From Clostridium acetireducens DSM 10703 (GTDB taxonomy: Bacteria; Bacillota; Clostridia; Clostridiales; Clostridiaceae), in contig NZ_LZFO01000030.1 of assembly GCF_001758365.1 (NCBI RefSeq), forward strand, positions 1 to 32,561: a stretch of 32,561 nucleotides of DNA, in the 5' to 3' direction. A model generated the notes under the pieces. That model was not told the origin of the DNA. It saw nothing but the letters and a program-made list of their open reading frames with translations, and ran no database searches. A program made the position numbers and the translations under genes. The number at the start of each line of letters is the position of its first letter. Position 1 is the stretch's first letter. Below are positions 26,322 to 32,561 of this stretch, piece by piece.

Positions 26322-27353
26322 ATGGTTAAAGTTGGTATTAACGGATTTGGAAGAATAGGTAGACTTGTATTAAGAATAGCTCAAAGAGATTTATATAAGG
26401 ATTTAGAAATTGTAGCAATCAATGCTAGAGCGGATAATGAAACACTTGCACATTTGTTTAAGTATGATTCATGTTATGGAAGATTTGATGGAGATGTAGA
26501 AGCTACAGAAAACGGAATAAAAATAAATGGAAAAGAAGTAAAGGTTTATAGAGAAAAAGAACCAAAAAATTTACCTTGGAAAGATTTAGGTATAGATATA
26601 GCTATAGAATCAACAGGAATTTTTAAAGATAAAGAAAAAGCAATGCAACATGTGGAAGCAGGAGCAAAAAAAGTTATAATTACAGCACCAGGAAAAAATG
26701 AAGATGTAACTATAGTTATGGGAGTAAATGAAGAAGAATTTGATGCAGAAAAGCACGTTGTAATATCAAATGCTTCATGTACAACAAACTGTTTAGCACC
26801 TTTTGCTAAAGTATTAGATGAAAAGTTTGGAATAGTTAGAGGATTAATGACAACAATTCATTCTTATACAAATGATCAAAGAATATTGGACAAGACTCAT
26901 AAAGATTTAAGAAGAGCTAGAGCTGCTGCAGAATCAATAATACCTACAACAACAGGAGCAGCAAAGGCTGTTGCTAAAGTTCTTCCAAACTTAAAAGGAA
27001 AACTTAATGGATTTGCATTAAGAGTTCCAACTCCAACAGTATCTATAACTGACCTTGTATGTGAACTTTCAAAAAATGTTACTGTTGAAGAAATAAATAA
27101 AGCTTTCAAAGAAGCTTCAGAAGGAAGCATGAAAGGAATACTTGGATATTCAGAAGAACCATTAGTATCTGTTGACTATAAACAAGATGATAGATCCTCA
27201 ATAGTAGATGGACTTTCAACTATGTTAATGGGAGATAACTTGGTAAAAGTAGTTTCTTGGTATGATAATGAATGGGGATATTCTTGTAGAGTTGTTGACC
27301 TTGTAAAATATGTAGCAGAAGAAATGAAAAAGTGTAATCAAATAGCAGGCTAA
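26322..27353 (+). CDS. gap: Glyceraldehyde-3-phosphate dehydrogenase
   Basis: 343-residue glycolytic enzyme converting glyceraldehyde 3-phosphate to 1,3-bisphosphoglycerate with NAD. N-terminal Rossmann motif GINGFGRIGR (5-14), catalytic Cys153 in SNASCTTNCLAP, and His180 in MTTIHSYTNDQ. The position after the second strand reads INARAD, so coenzyme choice is not certain from sequence. AGGAGG lies about 10 nt before the ATG. Monocistronic: own promoter, strong terminator. No pgk, tpi or cggR in the window. Codons are more even than in neighbouring genes, as expected for high expression. Confidence 0.97.
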   Translation: MVKVGINGFGRIGRLVLRIAQRDLYKDLEIVAINARADNETLAHLFKYDSCYGRFDGDVEATENGIKINGKEVKVYREKEPKNLPWKDLGIDIAIESTGIFKDKEKAMQHVEAGAKKVIITAPGKNEDVTIVMGVNEEEFDAEKHVVISNASCTTNCLAPFAKVLDEKFGIVRGLMTTIHSYTNDQRILDKTHKDLRRARAAAESIIPTTTGAAKAVAKVLPNLKGKLNGFALRVPTPTVSITDLVCELSKNVTVEEINKAFKEASEGSMKGILGYSEEPLVSVDYKQDDRSSIVDGLSTMLMGDNLVKVVSWYDNEWGYSCRVVDLVKYVAEEMKKCNQIAG

Positions 27354-27359
27354 AAATTG

Positions 27360-27385
27360 AGCTGTCCATTAATTAATGGACAGCT
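27360..27385. terminator. Terminator between gap and the beta-CASP gene
   Basis: Perfect 26-bp palindrome (AGCTGTCCATTAA and its complement) followed on plus by TTTTAATTATTTTTT and on minus by CAATTTTTA. Serves two convergent genes. Confidence 0.92.
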
Positions 27386-27402
27386 TTTAATTATTTTTTA
27401 TC

Positions 27403-27428
27403 TGCAAATTATCTCAATCATTTTTTAT
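27403..27428. repeat. 26-bp exact direct repeat, copy 2
   Basis: Identical to 177-202. Here it covers the last four codons plus stop of the beta-CASP nuclease gene and the first bases after it. Confidence 0.8.
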
Positions 27429-28919
27429 ACAATCTTTAATTTTTTCTAACAATAGATTTTTATCCATATTTTCTATATCATCTATGGAATTTATTAAAGA
27501 TATTATTTTTGACTTTATAGTGCTTTTTTCTATTCCTGGTATAAAGGTATCACCTAAATTAGGCATAGAACAACTATAATCGTTAGACAATAATAATTGA
27601 TAAAAGCTATTTCTGGATTCATCATCTCCATGAACTAATAAAATGTGTTTTGGCTTTGATTTAAATTTCATAAGCCAATCAAACAGACCTTTTCTATCGG
27701 CATGACCAGATAAAGATTGTAAATTATATATTTTAGCATTCACAGCTACTTCTTCTCCAAATAATTTAACTTTTTTAGAGCCATTTAAAATTTCACTTCC
27801 CAAAGTTCCTTCCGCTTGATATCCTGTAAATACTATAGAGCATTCTTTTCTCCAAAGATTGTGTTTCAAATGATGCTTTATTCTGCCAGCTTCACACATA
27901 CCGCTAGCAGATATTACAATTATACCATTTTGTATTTTGTTAATTTTAATAGACTCTTCAGGAGATTTTGTAAATTCTAGACCTTTGAATATTAGTGGAT
28001 CATCACCAGAATTTAAAAGTTTCTTAGCTTCTTCGTCAAAGTATTTAGAATAATTTCTAAATATTTTTGTAGATTCATAAGCTAAAGGACTATCTACATA
28101 TACAGTTATATTTTTAAGAATATTATTTTCAACATAATTATTTAATTCATATAAAATTTCTTGTGTTCTTCCTACAGCAAAGGATGGTATAATTACATTT
28201 CCACCTCTTTTAAAAGTATTTTTTATTATATCTGATAAGCTTTGCAATTCAGAGTTTGTATTTTGGTGAAATCTATTTCCATAAGTTGTTTCCATAATTA
28301 AATAATCTGCTTCATCTACAATAGAAGGATTTTTTAAAATGGGTATATTTAAATTACCTAAATCGCCAGTATAAACTAATTTTGTAGTTTTGTTATTTTC
28401 ACATATTATCATTTCTACTATAGCAGAACCTAATAAATGACCTGCATCTATAAATCTTAATTTAAATCCATCAAAAAGTTCAATCCAATTATTATAAGGA
28501 TAACCTTTAAACAAATACATAGATACAGTAGCTATTTTAGATGTGTATAAAGGTTCAATGGGATCTAGTCCTTGTCTTAACCTCTTTCTATTTTTCCATT
28601 CAGTTTCAGTTTCTTGTATATGTCCACTATCTTCTAACATGATTTTACACAAGTCTAATGTTACATCTGTGCATATAACTTTGCCTTTAAATCCTTGTTT
28701 ATATAGCAATGGAATTCTTCCGCTATGATCTATATGGGCATGAGATAATATAACATAGTCTATATCTTTAGGGTTAAAGTTAAAAGTTTCATTACCTCTT
28801 TCTTTTTCATCTTTACCTTGATACAAACCACAATCTATAAGTATATTCTTACCATCAATTTTTAATAAATGGCAAGAACCTGTAACACATCCAGTTGCAC
28901 CATAAAATTCTATTTTCAT
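27414..28919 (-). CDS. Metallo-beta-lactamase / beta-CASP ribonuclease-like protein
   Basis: 501-residue protein of the CPSF-like MBL/beta-CASP group. Zinc motif HAHIDH at 60-65, then FIDAGHLLGSA, YTGDLGN and the beta-CASP pattern VIIPSFAVGRTQEILYEL, SASGMCEAGRIKHHL and LSGHADRKGLFDW with the final HGDDESR. Members are RNases or RNA-processing enzymes; the precise substrate is unknown. Soluble, with no KH domain. GGGAGACG precedes the ATG. Single gene, convergent with gap. Confidence 0.88.
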   Translation of the reverse strand: MKIEFYGATGCVTGSCHLLKIDGKNILIDCGLYQGKDEKERGNETFNFNPKDIDYVILSHAHIDHSGRIPLLYKQGFKGKVICTDVTLDLCKIMLEDSGHIQETETEWKNRKRLRQGLDPIEPLYTSKIATVSMYLFKGYPYNNWIELFDGFKLRFIDAGHLLGSAIVEMIICENNKTTKLVYTGDLGNLNIPILKNPSIVDEADYLIMETTYGNRFHQNTNSELQSLSDIIKNTFKRGGNVIIPSFAVGRTQEILYELNNYVENNILKNITVYVDSPLAYESTKIFRNYSKYFDEEAKKLLNSGDDPLIFKGLEFTKSPEESIKINKIQNGIIVISASGMCEAGRIKHHLKHNLWRKECSIVFTGYQAEGTLGSEILNGSKKVKLFGEEVAVNAKIYNLQSLSGHADRKGLFDWLMKFKSKPKHILLVHGDDESRNSFYQLLLSNDYSCSMPNLGDTFIPGIEKSTIKSKIISLINSIDDIENMDKNLLLEKIKDCIKND

Positions 28920-29104
28920 AATAATCGTCTCCCTTTATAATTTTTAAAATTAAAATTTACATAAATTGATGATTAAATTATATCACGTTTTCATATAATT
29001 AAAAATTTTAAGGATATTAAAATACATTAAAAAAATATATGCTTTAAAAATATTTGTGGTTTTGATAAAATATAGTTTAAAGTAATGTTTAGGAGCTGCG
29101 TTGT

Positions 29105-29788
29105 ATGAAGTTTAATTTTAAAAGCCACTTAAATAAAATAATAATATTTACTAGTATTATTATATTAATATTAATAATTTTAATAAATAAGGATAAAATA
29201 CCTTGTATAAATGTAAATAATATTATTAAGTTTGTTTCTAGCAAGGGAAGATATGCAATAATATTTTTTATAGCTATATATGCTTTAAAGCCTTTTATTA
29301 TAATAATTCCAGCAACTATACTGACTATAGTAGGGGGAACTTTATTTGGACATTTTACTGGGTTTTTATTAAGCATGATAGGTTTTTTTCTATCTGGAAC
29401 ATTAGCTTTTTTATTAGCTAAAAAATTAGGAAGACCTTTTGTGGAAAAAATAATTAAAAGAAACAATGTATATTTAAGTGATAATATTGAAAATAATCAA
29501 TTTATAATAGTTTTTTTATTAAGATTTATACCAATATTTCATTATGATATATTAAGTTATGCTCTTGGTCTATCTAAAATAAGGTATAAAAACTTTATTT
29601 TAGCATCTATGTTAGGAGTAACTTTAGAAACTATATGTTATTCATATATGGGACAAAATATATTTAATCCGAAATCTTATAGATTTATTATTCCTTTTAT
29701 TATAATTTTGGTTATATCTTTAATAGCAGTATTTTTAGGAAAAAAAAGATTTGTTAATTGTGTAAGAAAATATGATAATGAAAAATAA
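29105..29788 (+). CDS. VTT/TVP38 (DedA-like) membrane protein
   Basis: 227-residue membrane protein, with an N-terminal helix (about 14-32) and four to five more. The VTT-domain core is clear: GGTLFGHFTGFLLSMIGFFLSG followed by AKKLGRPFVEKII, and later FLLRFIPIFHYDILSYALGLSKI. DedA/VTT proteins act in lipid translocation and membrane homeostasis. AGGAGC lies upstream of the ATG. Stands alone, with a shared terminator with the convergent carboxypeptidase gene. The upstream spacer 28920-29104 shows nothing else recognisable. Confidence 0.87.
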   Translation: MKFNFKSHLNKIIIFTSIIILILIILINKDKIPCINVNNIIKFVSSKGRYAIIFFIAIYALKPFIIIIPATILTIVGGTLFGHFTGFLLSMIGFFLSGTLAFLLAKKLGRPFVEKIIKRNNVYLSDNIENNQFIIVFLLRFIPIFHYDILSYALGLSKIRYKNFILASMLGVTLETICYSYMGQNIFNPKSYRFIIPFIIILVISLIAVFLGKKRFVNCVRKYDNEK

Positions 29789-29816
29789 ATTTTAATGAAA
29801 AGTATTTAATATTTAT

Positions 29817-29841
29817 AAACCCTATGAAAACATAGGGTTTT
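29817..29841. terminator. Bidirectional terminator, VTT gene / D,D-carboxypeptidase gene
   Basis: AAACCCTATG (29817-29826), AAAA loop, CATAGGGTTTTG. 10-bp perfect stem with T tail on plus and AAA-to-TTT tail on minus. Confidence 0.88.
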
Positions 29842-29862
29842 GTTATTGACGAATATAATTTT

Positions 29863-31086
29863 CTAGCGTGTTTTTTTAATTTTTAATTTTATATGTATAA
29901 TTATTGAGGAAACTACAACTATAATTACTAATAAACAAAATGAGTATAATAAAATGTTATTTAAGAATAATGTTTTATTATCTATGTTTGTAAATATTTC
30001 ATAAGAATTTTCAGTTTCTCTTTGCTTTATTGTTATAGTTCCTATGCTTTTTTTATTGTTAAAGTTGAAAGGATTTATAGTATTTATTTTTATACTATTT
30101 TTAATTTCTTTAGAATTTACATCATTATAGAAGTAATTAATATCTTCATTACAGAATATTGATAAATCTATAGTTTTAGTAGGTCCAATAAATATTAAAG
30201 GTTTATATTTTATATTTTCTGTACTTATTATTTCATATTTTTTATAAAGGGGAATTTTTTTAGTAGAATAACTCCAATCAATAATTTTTTTCATATCGTC
30301 AAATACAAAAGAGTCTTTAGGGTCATATTCAGAATTAAGCACTATTCCTGCAATTTTTCTGTTGTCTCTTTCAAATATAGCAGCTAAACATCTACCAGCT
30401 TTATCGGTATATCCTGTTTTTCCTCCTATGCATCCATATTTTCCTAGGAGTTTATTAGTATTATTAATTTTTGCTGGTTTACCTTGTGTAGAATTAATTT
30501 CACTAGTTTTTTTATTAATAGTTTCTCTAATCCAATCATTAGAAAAGGCTTGTCTAGTTATTATGCTTAACTCGTAAGCAGTAGTATAATGATTAGGATT
30601 ATGAAGCCCATTTGGAGTAACAAAATGAGTGTTTTTTAAACCTAGTTCTTTTATTTTTTTATTCATTAAGTTAGAAAAATTTTCACTATTTCCACTTATA
30701 TTATCTGCTATCGTATAAGCTATATCATTTGCAGAAAATAAAAGCATAGCATCCATAGCATCTTTTGAAGTCATTTTTTCGCCTATTTCCATAGGTTTTA
30801 CTTGTTTTCCTAATGAGGATATAGGTTGAATTTTTGATTCTTTTGTATAGATAAGCATATCTGTTTTTGATTTGTTTTCAGCTAGTAAAAGTGCTGTTAA
30901 AAGTTTAGTGGTACTAGCAGGATACATTATTGTATCAATATTATTGCTATATATAATTTCGCCTGTATCTATATCTATAGTAATAGCTGATTTACCGTGA
31001 ATTTTAGGTACATCATTTTTAGCAAATGCAGTTAAATTAAAAAACAAAATAAAAATAATAGTCAATGTATAAATTTTCTTTTTCAA
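29863..31086 (-). CDS. D-alanyl-D-alanine carboxypeptidase (S11, DacF type)
   Basis: 407-residue penicillin-binding carboxypeptidase trimming peptidoglycan stem peptides. Signal peptide at 1-22 (KKKIYTLTIIFILFFNLTAFA). Active-site motifs: S58-T-T-K61 in YPASTTKLL, S118-A-N120, and K223-T-G225 in GGKTGYTDKAG. A membrane helix near the C-terminus followed by KIKLKIKKTR anchors it. The frame stays open for 42 codons upstream, but the promoter (31164-31192) lies inside that extension and GGAGAG stands 7 nt before the TTG at 31086, so the TTG start is well supported. Similar clostridial enzymes act in growth or spore cortex; which applies is not decided. Confidence 0.92.
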   Translation of the reverse strand: MKKKIYTLTIIFILFFNLTAFAKNDVPKIHGKSAITIDIDTGEIIYSNNIDTIMYPASTTKLLTALLLAENKSKTDMLIYTKESKIQPISSLGKQVKPMEIGEKMTSKDAMDAMLLFSANDIAYTIADNISGNSENFSNLMNKKIKELGLKNTHFVTPNGLHNPNHYTTAYELSIITRQAFSNDWIRETINKKTSEINSTQGKPAKINNTNKLLGKYGCIGGKTGYTDKAGRCLAAIFERDNRKIAGIVLNSEYDPKDSFVFDDMKKIIDWSYSTKKIPLYKKYEIISTENIKYKPLIFIGPTKTIDLSIFCNEDINYFYNDVNSKEIKNSIKINTINPFNFNNKKSIGTITIKQRETENSYEIFTNIDNKTLFLNNILLYSFCLLVIIVVVSSIIIHIKLKIKKTR

Positions 31087-31163
31087 AAGGCATCTCTCCA
31101 GTTTTTGCTTTAAAGTCTTATTTAATAGTTTAAAAAATTTCAATTTCAGTGTATACTTTTTAT

Positions 31164-31192
31164 AGTATAACACTAATAGTAAACAATGACAA
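31164..31192 (-). promoter_or_regulatory. Promoter of the D,D-carboxypeptidase gene
   Basis: Minus strand TTGTCA (31192-31187), 17-nt spacer, TATACT (31169-31164). Start near 31157, 71 nt before the TTG start, which decides against longer N-termini. Confidence 0.75.
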
Positions 31193-31214
31193 TTTATATT
31201 TGTAGGAGGCAATT

Positions 31215-31853
31215 ATGATAAGTAAAGTTTGTGATATAAAGGAAATAAAAGATATATTTAAAAATAGAAAAAAATCATTAATAGGAAAATATGGTAAAAG
31301 TGCAGTAATGATTTTTTTAATTGAAGAAAATGAAGAAATATATATATTATTTGAAGTAAGAGCTTATGATTTAGATAAACAACCAGGAGATATATGTTTA
31401 CCAGGAGGCGGCATAGAAAAAGGAGAGAAGCCTTTAGAGGCAGCTATAAGAGAATCTATAGAAGAGTTAAATATACAAAAAAATGATATTGATATAATAG
31501 GGGAAATGGATTATTTTATAAGTCCTTATGGATTTATTATTTATCCTTTTATAGCCAAATTAAATAGAAAAAGTATATTTCCAAGTAAGGAAGAAGTAGA
31601 TCATATATTTAAAGTACCTTTAAATTTTTTTATGGAAAACAAACCTATTGAACATGAAATAGGTTTAGTACCTAAAATAAAACAAGATTATCCTTTTGAA
31701 TTAATATATAATGGTAAAAATTACAAGTTTAATAAAGGCAAAATTAAACACTACTTTTATTTATATAATAATTATGTTATATGGGGAATAACCGCAACTA
31801 TAATAAAAAGTTTTATTGAAATTATAATTGATAAAAAAAATAATATCATATAA
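31215..31853 (+). CDS. Nudix hydrolase, CoA pyrophosphatase-like
   Basis: 212-residue Nudix protein. The box GGIEKGEKPLEAAIRESIEE (65-84) has G65, E71, R79, E80, E83 and E84 in register, with Ser in the usual hydrophobic position. The preceding LFEVRAYDLDKQPGDICLPGG matches the CoA-type (NUDT7/YeaB) signature, so hydrolysis of CoA or its derivatives to 4'-phosphopantetheine and adenosine 3',5'-diphosphate is likely. ATG follows TAGGAGGC. Divergent from the carboxypeptidase gene. Confidence 0.88.
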   Translation: MISKVCDIKEIKDIFKNRKKSLIGKYGKSAVMIFLIEENEEIYILFEVRAYDLDKQPGDICLPGGGIEKGEKPLEAAIRESIEELNIQKNDIDIIGEMDYFISPYGFIIYPFIAKLNRKSIFPSKEEVDHIFKVPLNFFMENKPIEHEIGLVPKIKQDYPFELIYNGKNYKFNKGKIKHYFYLYNNYVIWGITATIIKSFIEIIIDKKNNII

Positions 31854-31881
31854 ATTTAAAATTCATAGGATATTATTTTTT
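31835..31881. terminator. Bidirectional terminator after the Nudix gene
   Basis: 13-bp perfect AT-rich stem (31835-31847 with 31869-31881), 21-nt loop containing the Nudix stop codon, T6 tail. It lies between two convergent genes. Confidence 0.6.
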
Positions 31882-31885
31882 AATT

Positions 31886-32233
31886 TTATGCTTCAATTTT
31901 ATCTTTTTTATTAGACACTAATAAGGAAATTACAATAAGAGCCAAATATACAAATATATATAGCATAGATATTAATGAAGTATTAAAATAAAATTTTAAG
32001 TATATAAACAATAAAATAGAAACTATTGCCCAAAATAAAGAAACATAAGACATTCTAATATTTCTTTTTTTCCATAATTCAGGATTATTCATAGCGCCTA
32101 TTATTTTATCTTTTGAATCATTTGACTCTGAAGTTTTAGAAATAAGTATTCTAAAATACAGATAAAATGCTATAGATAGAATACCTATACCTAAAAGTAA
32201 GTAAGATAAAGAAATACTTGAAACGTACAACAT
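31886..32233 (-). CDS. Small membrane protein, unknown function
   Basis: 115-residue protein not recognised. Three hydrophobic segments (about residues 7-28, 63-80 and 86-106) flank a polar, charged cytosolic-type loop with KDKIIGAMNNPELWKKRN. The C-terminus is SNKKDKIEA. GAGAGGTG precedes the ATG with good spacing, which supports a real gene. Confidence 0.7.
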   Translation of the reverse strand: MLYVSSISLSYLLLGIGILSIAFYLYFRILISKTSESNDSKDKIIGAMNNPELWKKRNIRMSYVSLFWAIVSILLFIYLKFYFNTSLISMLYIFVYLALIVISLLVSNKKDKIEA

Positions 32234-32379
32234 AAAACACCTCTCTTTTATCTTATAATATTAATAGTATGTGCAAATATATTTATTTTAATAATAAAGT
32301 AAAAAAATTTCATTTATGAAGACCAGCTAGTAAAAGTCAATAAAAAATTTTTAAAAGTTTATTTTTAAAAAAATGTATG

Positions 32380-32561
32380 ACAAAAAGGCATTGCTCAAAG
32401 AACGAACAATACAAAAATTGGTAACAGTTTTTGTGGCCGATTAGGCTGCCGGATTATTGGAGTTTTCAAGATACATTTTATGATGAATTTTTGGTAAACG
32501 CTGCTCGTATTCTTTTTGATCACGTAGAACAGCAAAAATATAGTTAACAAGTTTATGCATA
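32380..32561 (-). mobile_element. IS110-type insertion sequence, 3' end, cut by window
   Basis: The last roughly 180 bases are visibly richer in G and C than the neighbouring sequence and hold the end of a transposase. The outer border is not defined: no repeat or target site can be identified, and IS110 elements lack long terminal inverted repeats. The stretch 32234-32379 is AT-rich spacer with no gene. Confidence 0.45.
32441..32561 (-). CDS. IS110-family transposase, C-terminal fragment (partial)
   Basis: The frame enters from the right window edge and ends at TAA 32443-32441. The visible residues HKLVNYIFAVLRDQKEYEQ look like the end of the Transposase_20 domain of IS110/IS116/IS902 transposases, where a K-L-I-Y-A-V-L-(R/K) helix closes the protein. 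About 39 residues are visible; the N-terminal DEDD catalytic domain is outside, so whether the element is intact cannot be told. Identification rests on a short region. Confidence 0.65.
   Translation of the reverse strand, partial: MHKLVNYIFAVLRDQKEYEQRLPKIHHKMYLENSNNPAA

Noticed and set aside
31087-31212. Longer N-terminus of the D,D-carboxypeptidase
   Set aside because: It would contain the promoter and place 42 residues before a normal signal peptide.

Overview
The window is very AT-rich, with strong AGGAGG ribosome-binding sites, S-box riboswitches, NlpA/MetQ and PglX-type proteins, and Clostridium-style codon use (ATA, AGA and TTA dominate). It looks like a chromosome segment of Clostridium sensu stricto, perhaps the C. 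botulinum/sporogenes group; the species is an inference. No tRNA, rRNA or CRISPR array was seen.

Layout. (1) Positions 1-2300: two tandem hairpins at the left edge, then a Fur-boxed feoAB ferrous-iron transport operon on the minus strand. (2) Positions 2300-13550: a defence-type block. It holds a decayed fragment of a second copy of the block's own genes, an AAA-ATPase/PD-(D/E)XK protein of the DUF1703 type, and a tight four-gene operon: SNF2 helicase with a PLD-like N-terminus, DUF4391-like protein, type III Mod methyltransferase, type III Res. (3) Positions 13630-17765: a methionine-uptake operon, metNIQ plus an M20 amidohydrolase, behind two complete tandem SAM-I riboswitches and closed by a 41-bp perfect hairpin and a bidirectional terminator. 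(4) Positions 17776-18773: an sdpR/sdpI-like pair with a 32-bp double-palindrome operator. (5) Positions 18800-23120: a DEDDy (RNase H-like) nuclease and a full-length orphan PglX methyltransferase without any BREX partner. (6) Positions 23111-32233: mostly housekeeping genes: a TetR regulator, gltX with a leader terminator, a DUF4230 protein, gap, a beta-CASP metallo-beta-lactamase nuclease, a VTT/DedA-like protein, a D,D-carboxypeptidase, a CoA-type Nudix hydrolase and a small membrane protein. (7) The right edge cuts into the C-terminal end of an IS110-type transposase.

How the parts fit. Mod and Res form a recognisable type III restriction-modification pair. The SNF2/PLD-like helicase and the DUF4391-like protein share its operon with 9-17 nt gaps, so the four probably act as one extended system, and this is the best candidate here for an under-described defence system. 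The orphan PglX and its nuclease neighbour form a second methylation-related locus 6 kb away. The SAM-controlled methionine importer between them supplies the precursor of the methyl donor, but that adjacency may be chance. Three proteins (FeoA, TetR, D,D-carboxypeptidase) and several others have been given later starts than the longest open frame, because ribosome-binding sites, and in one case the promoter position, decide it.
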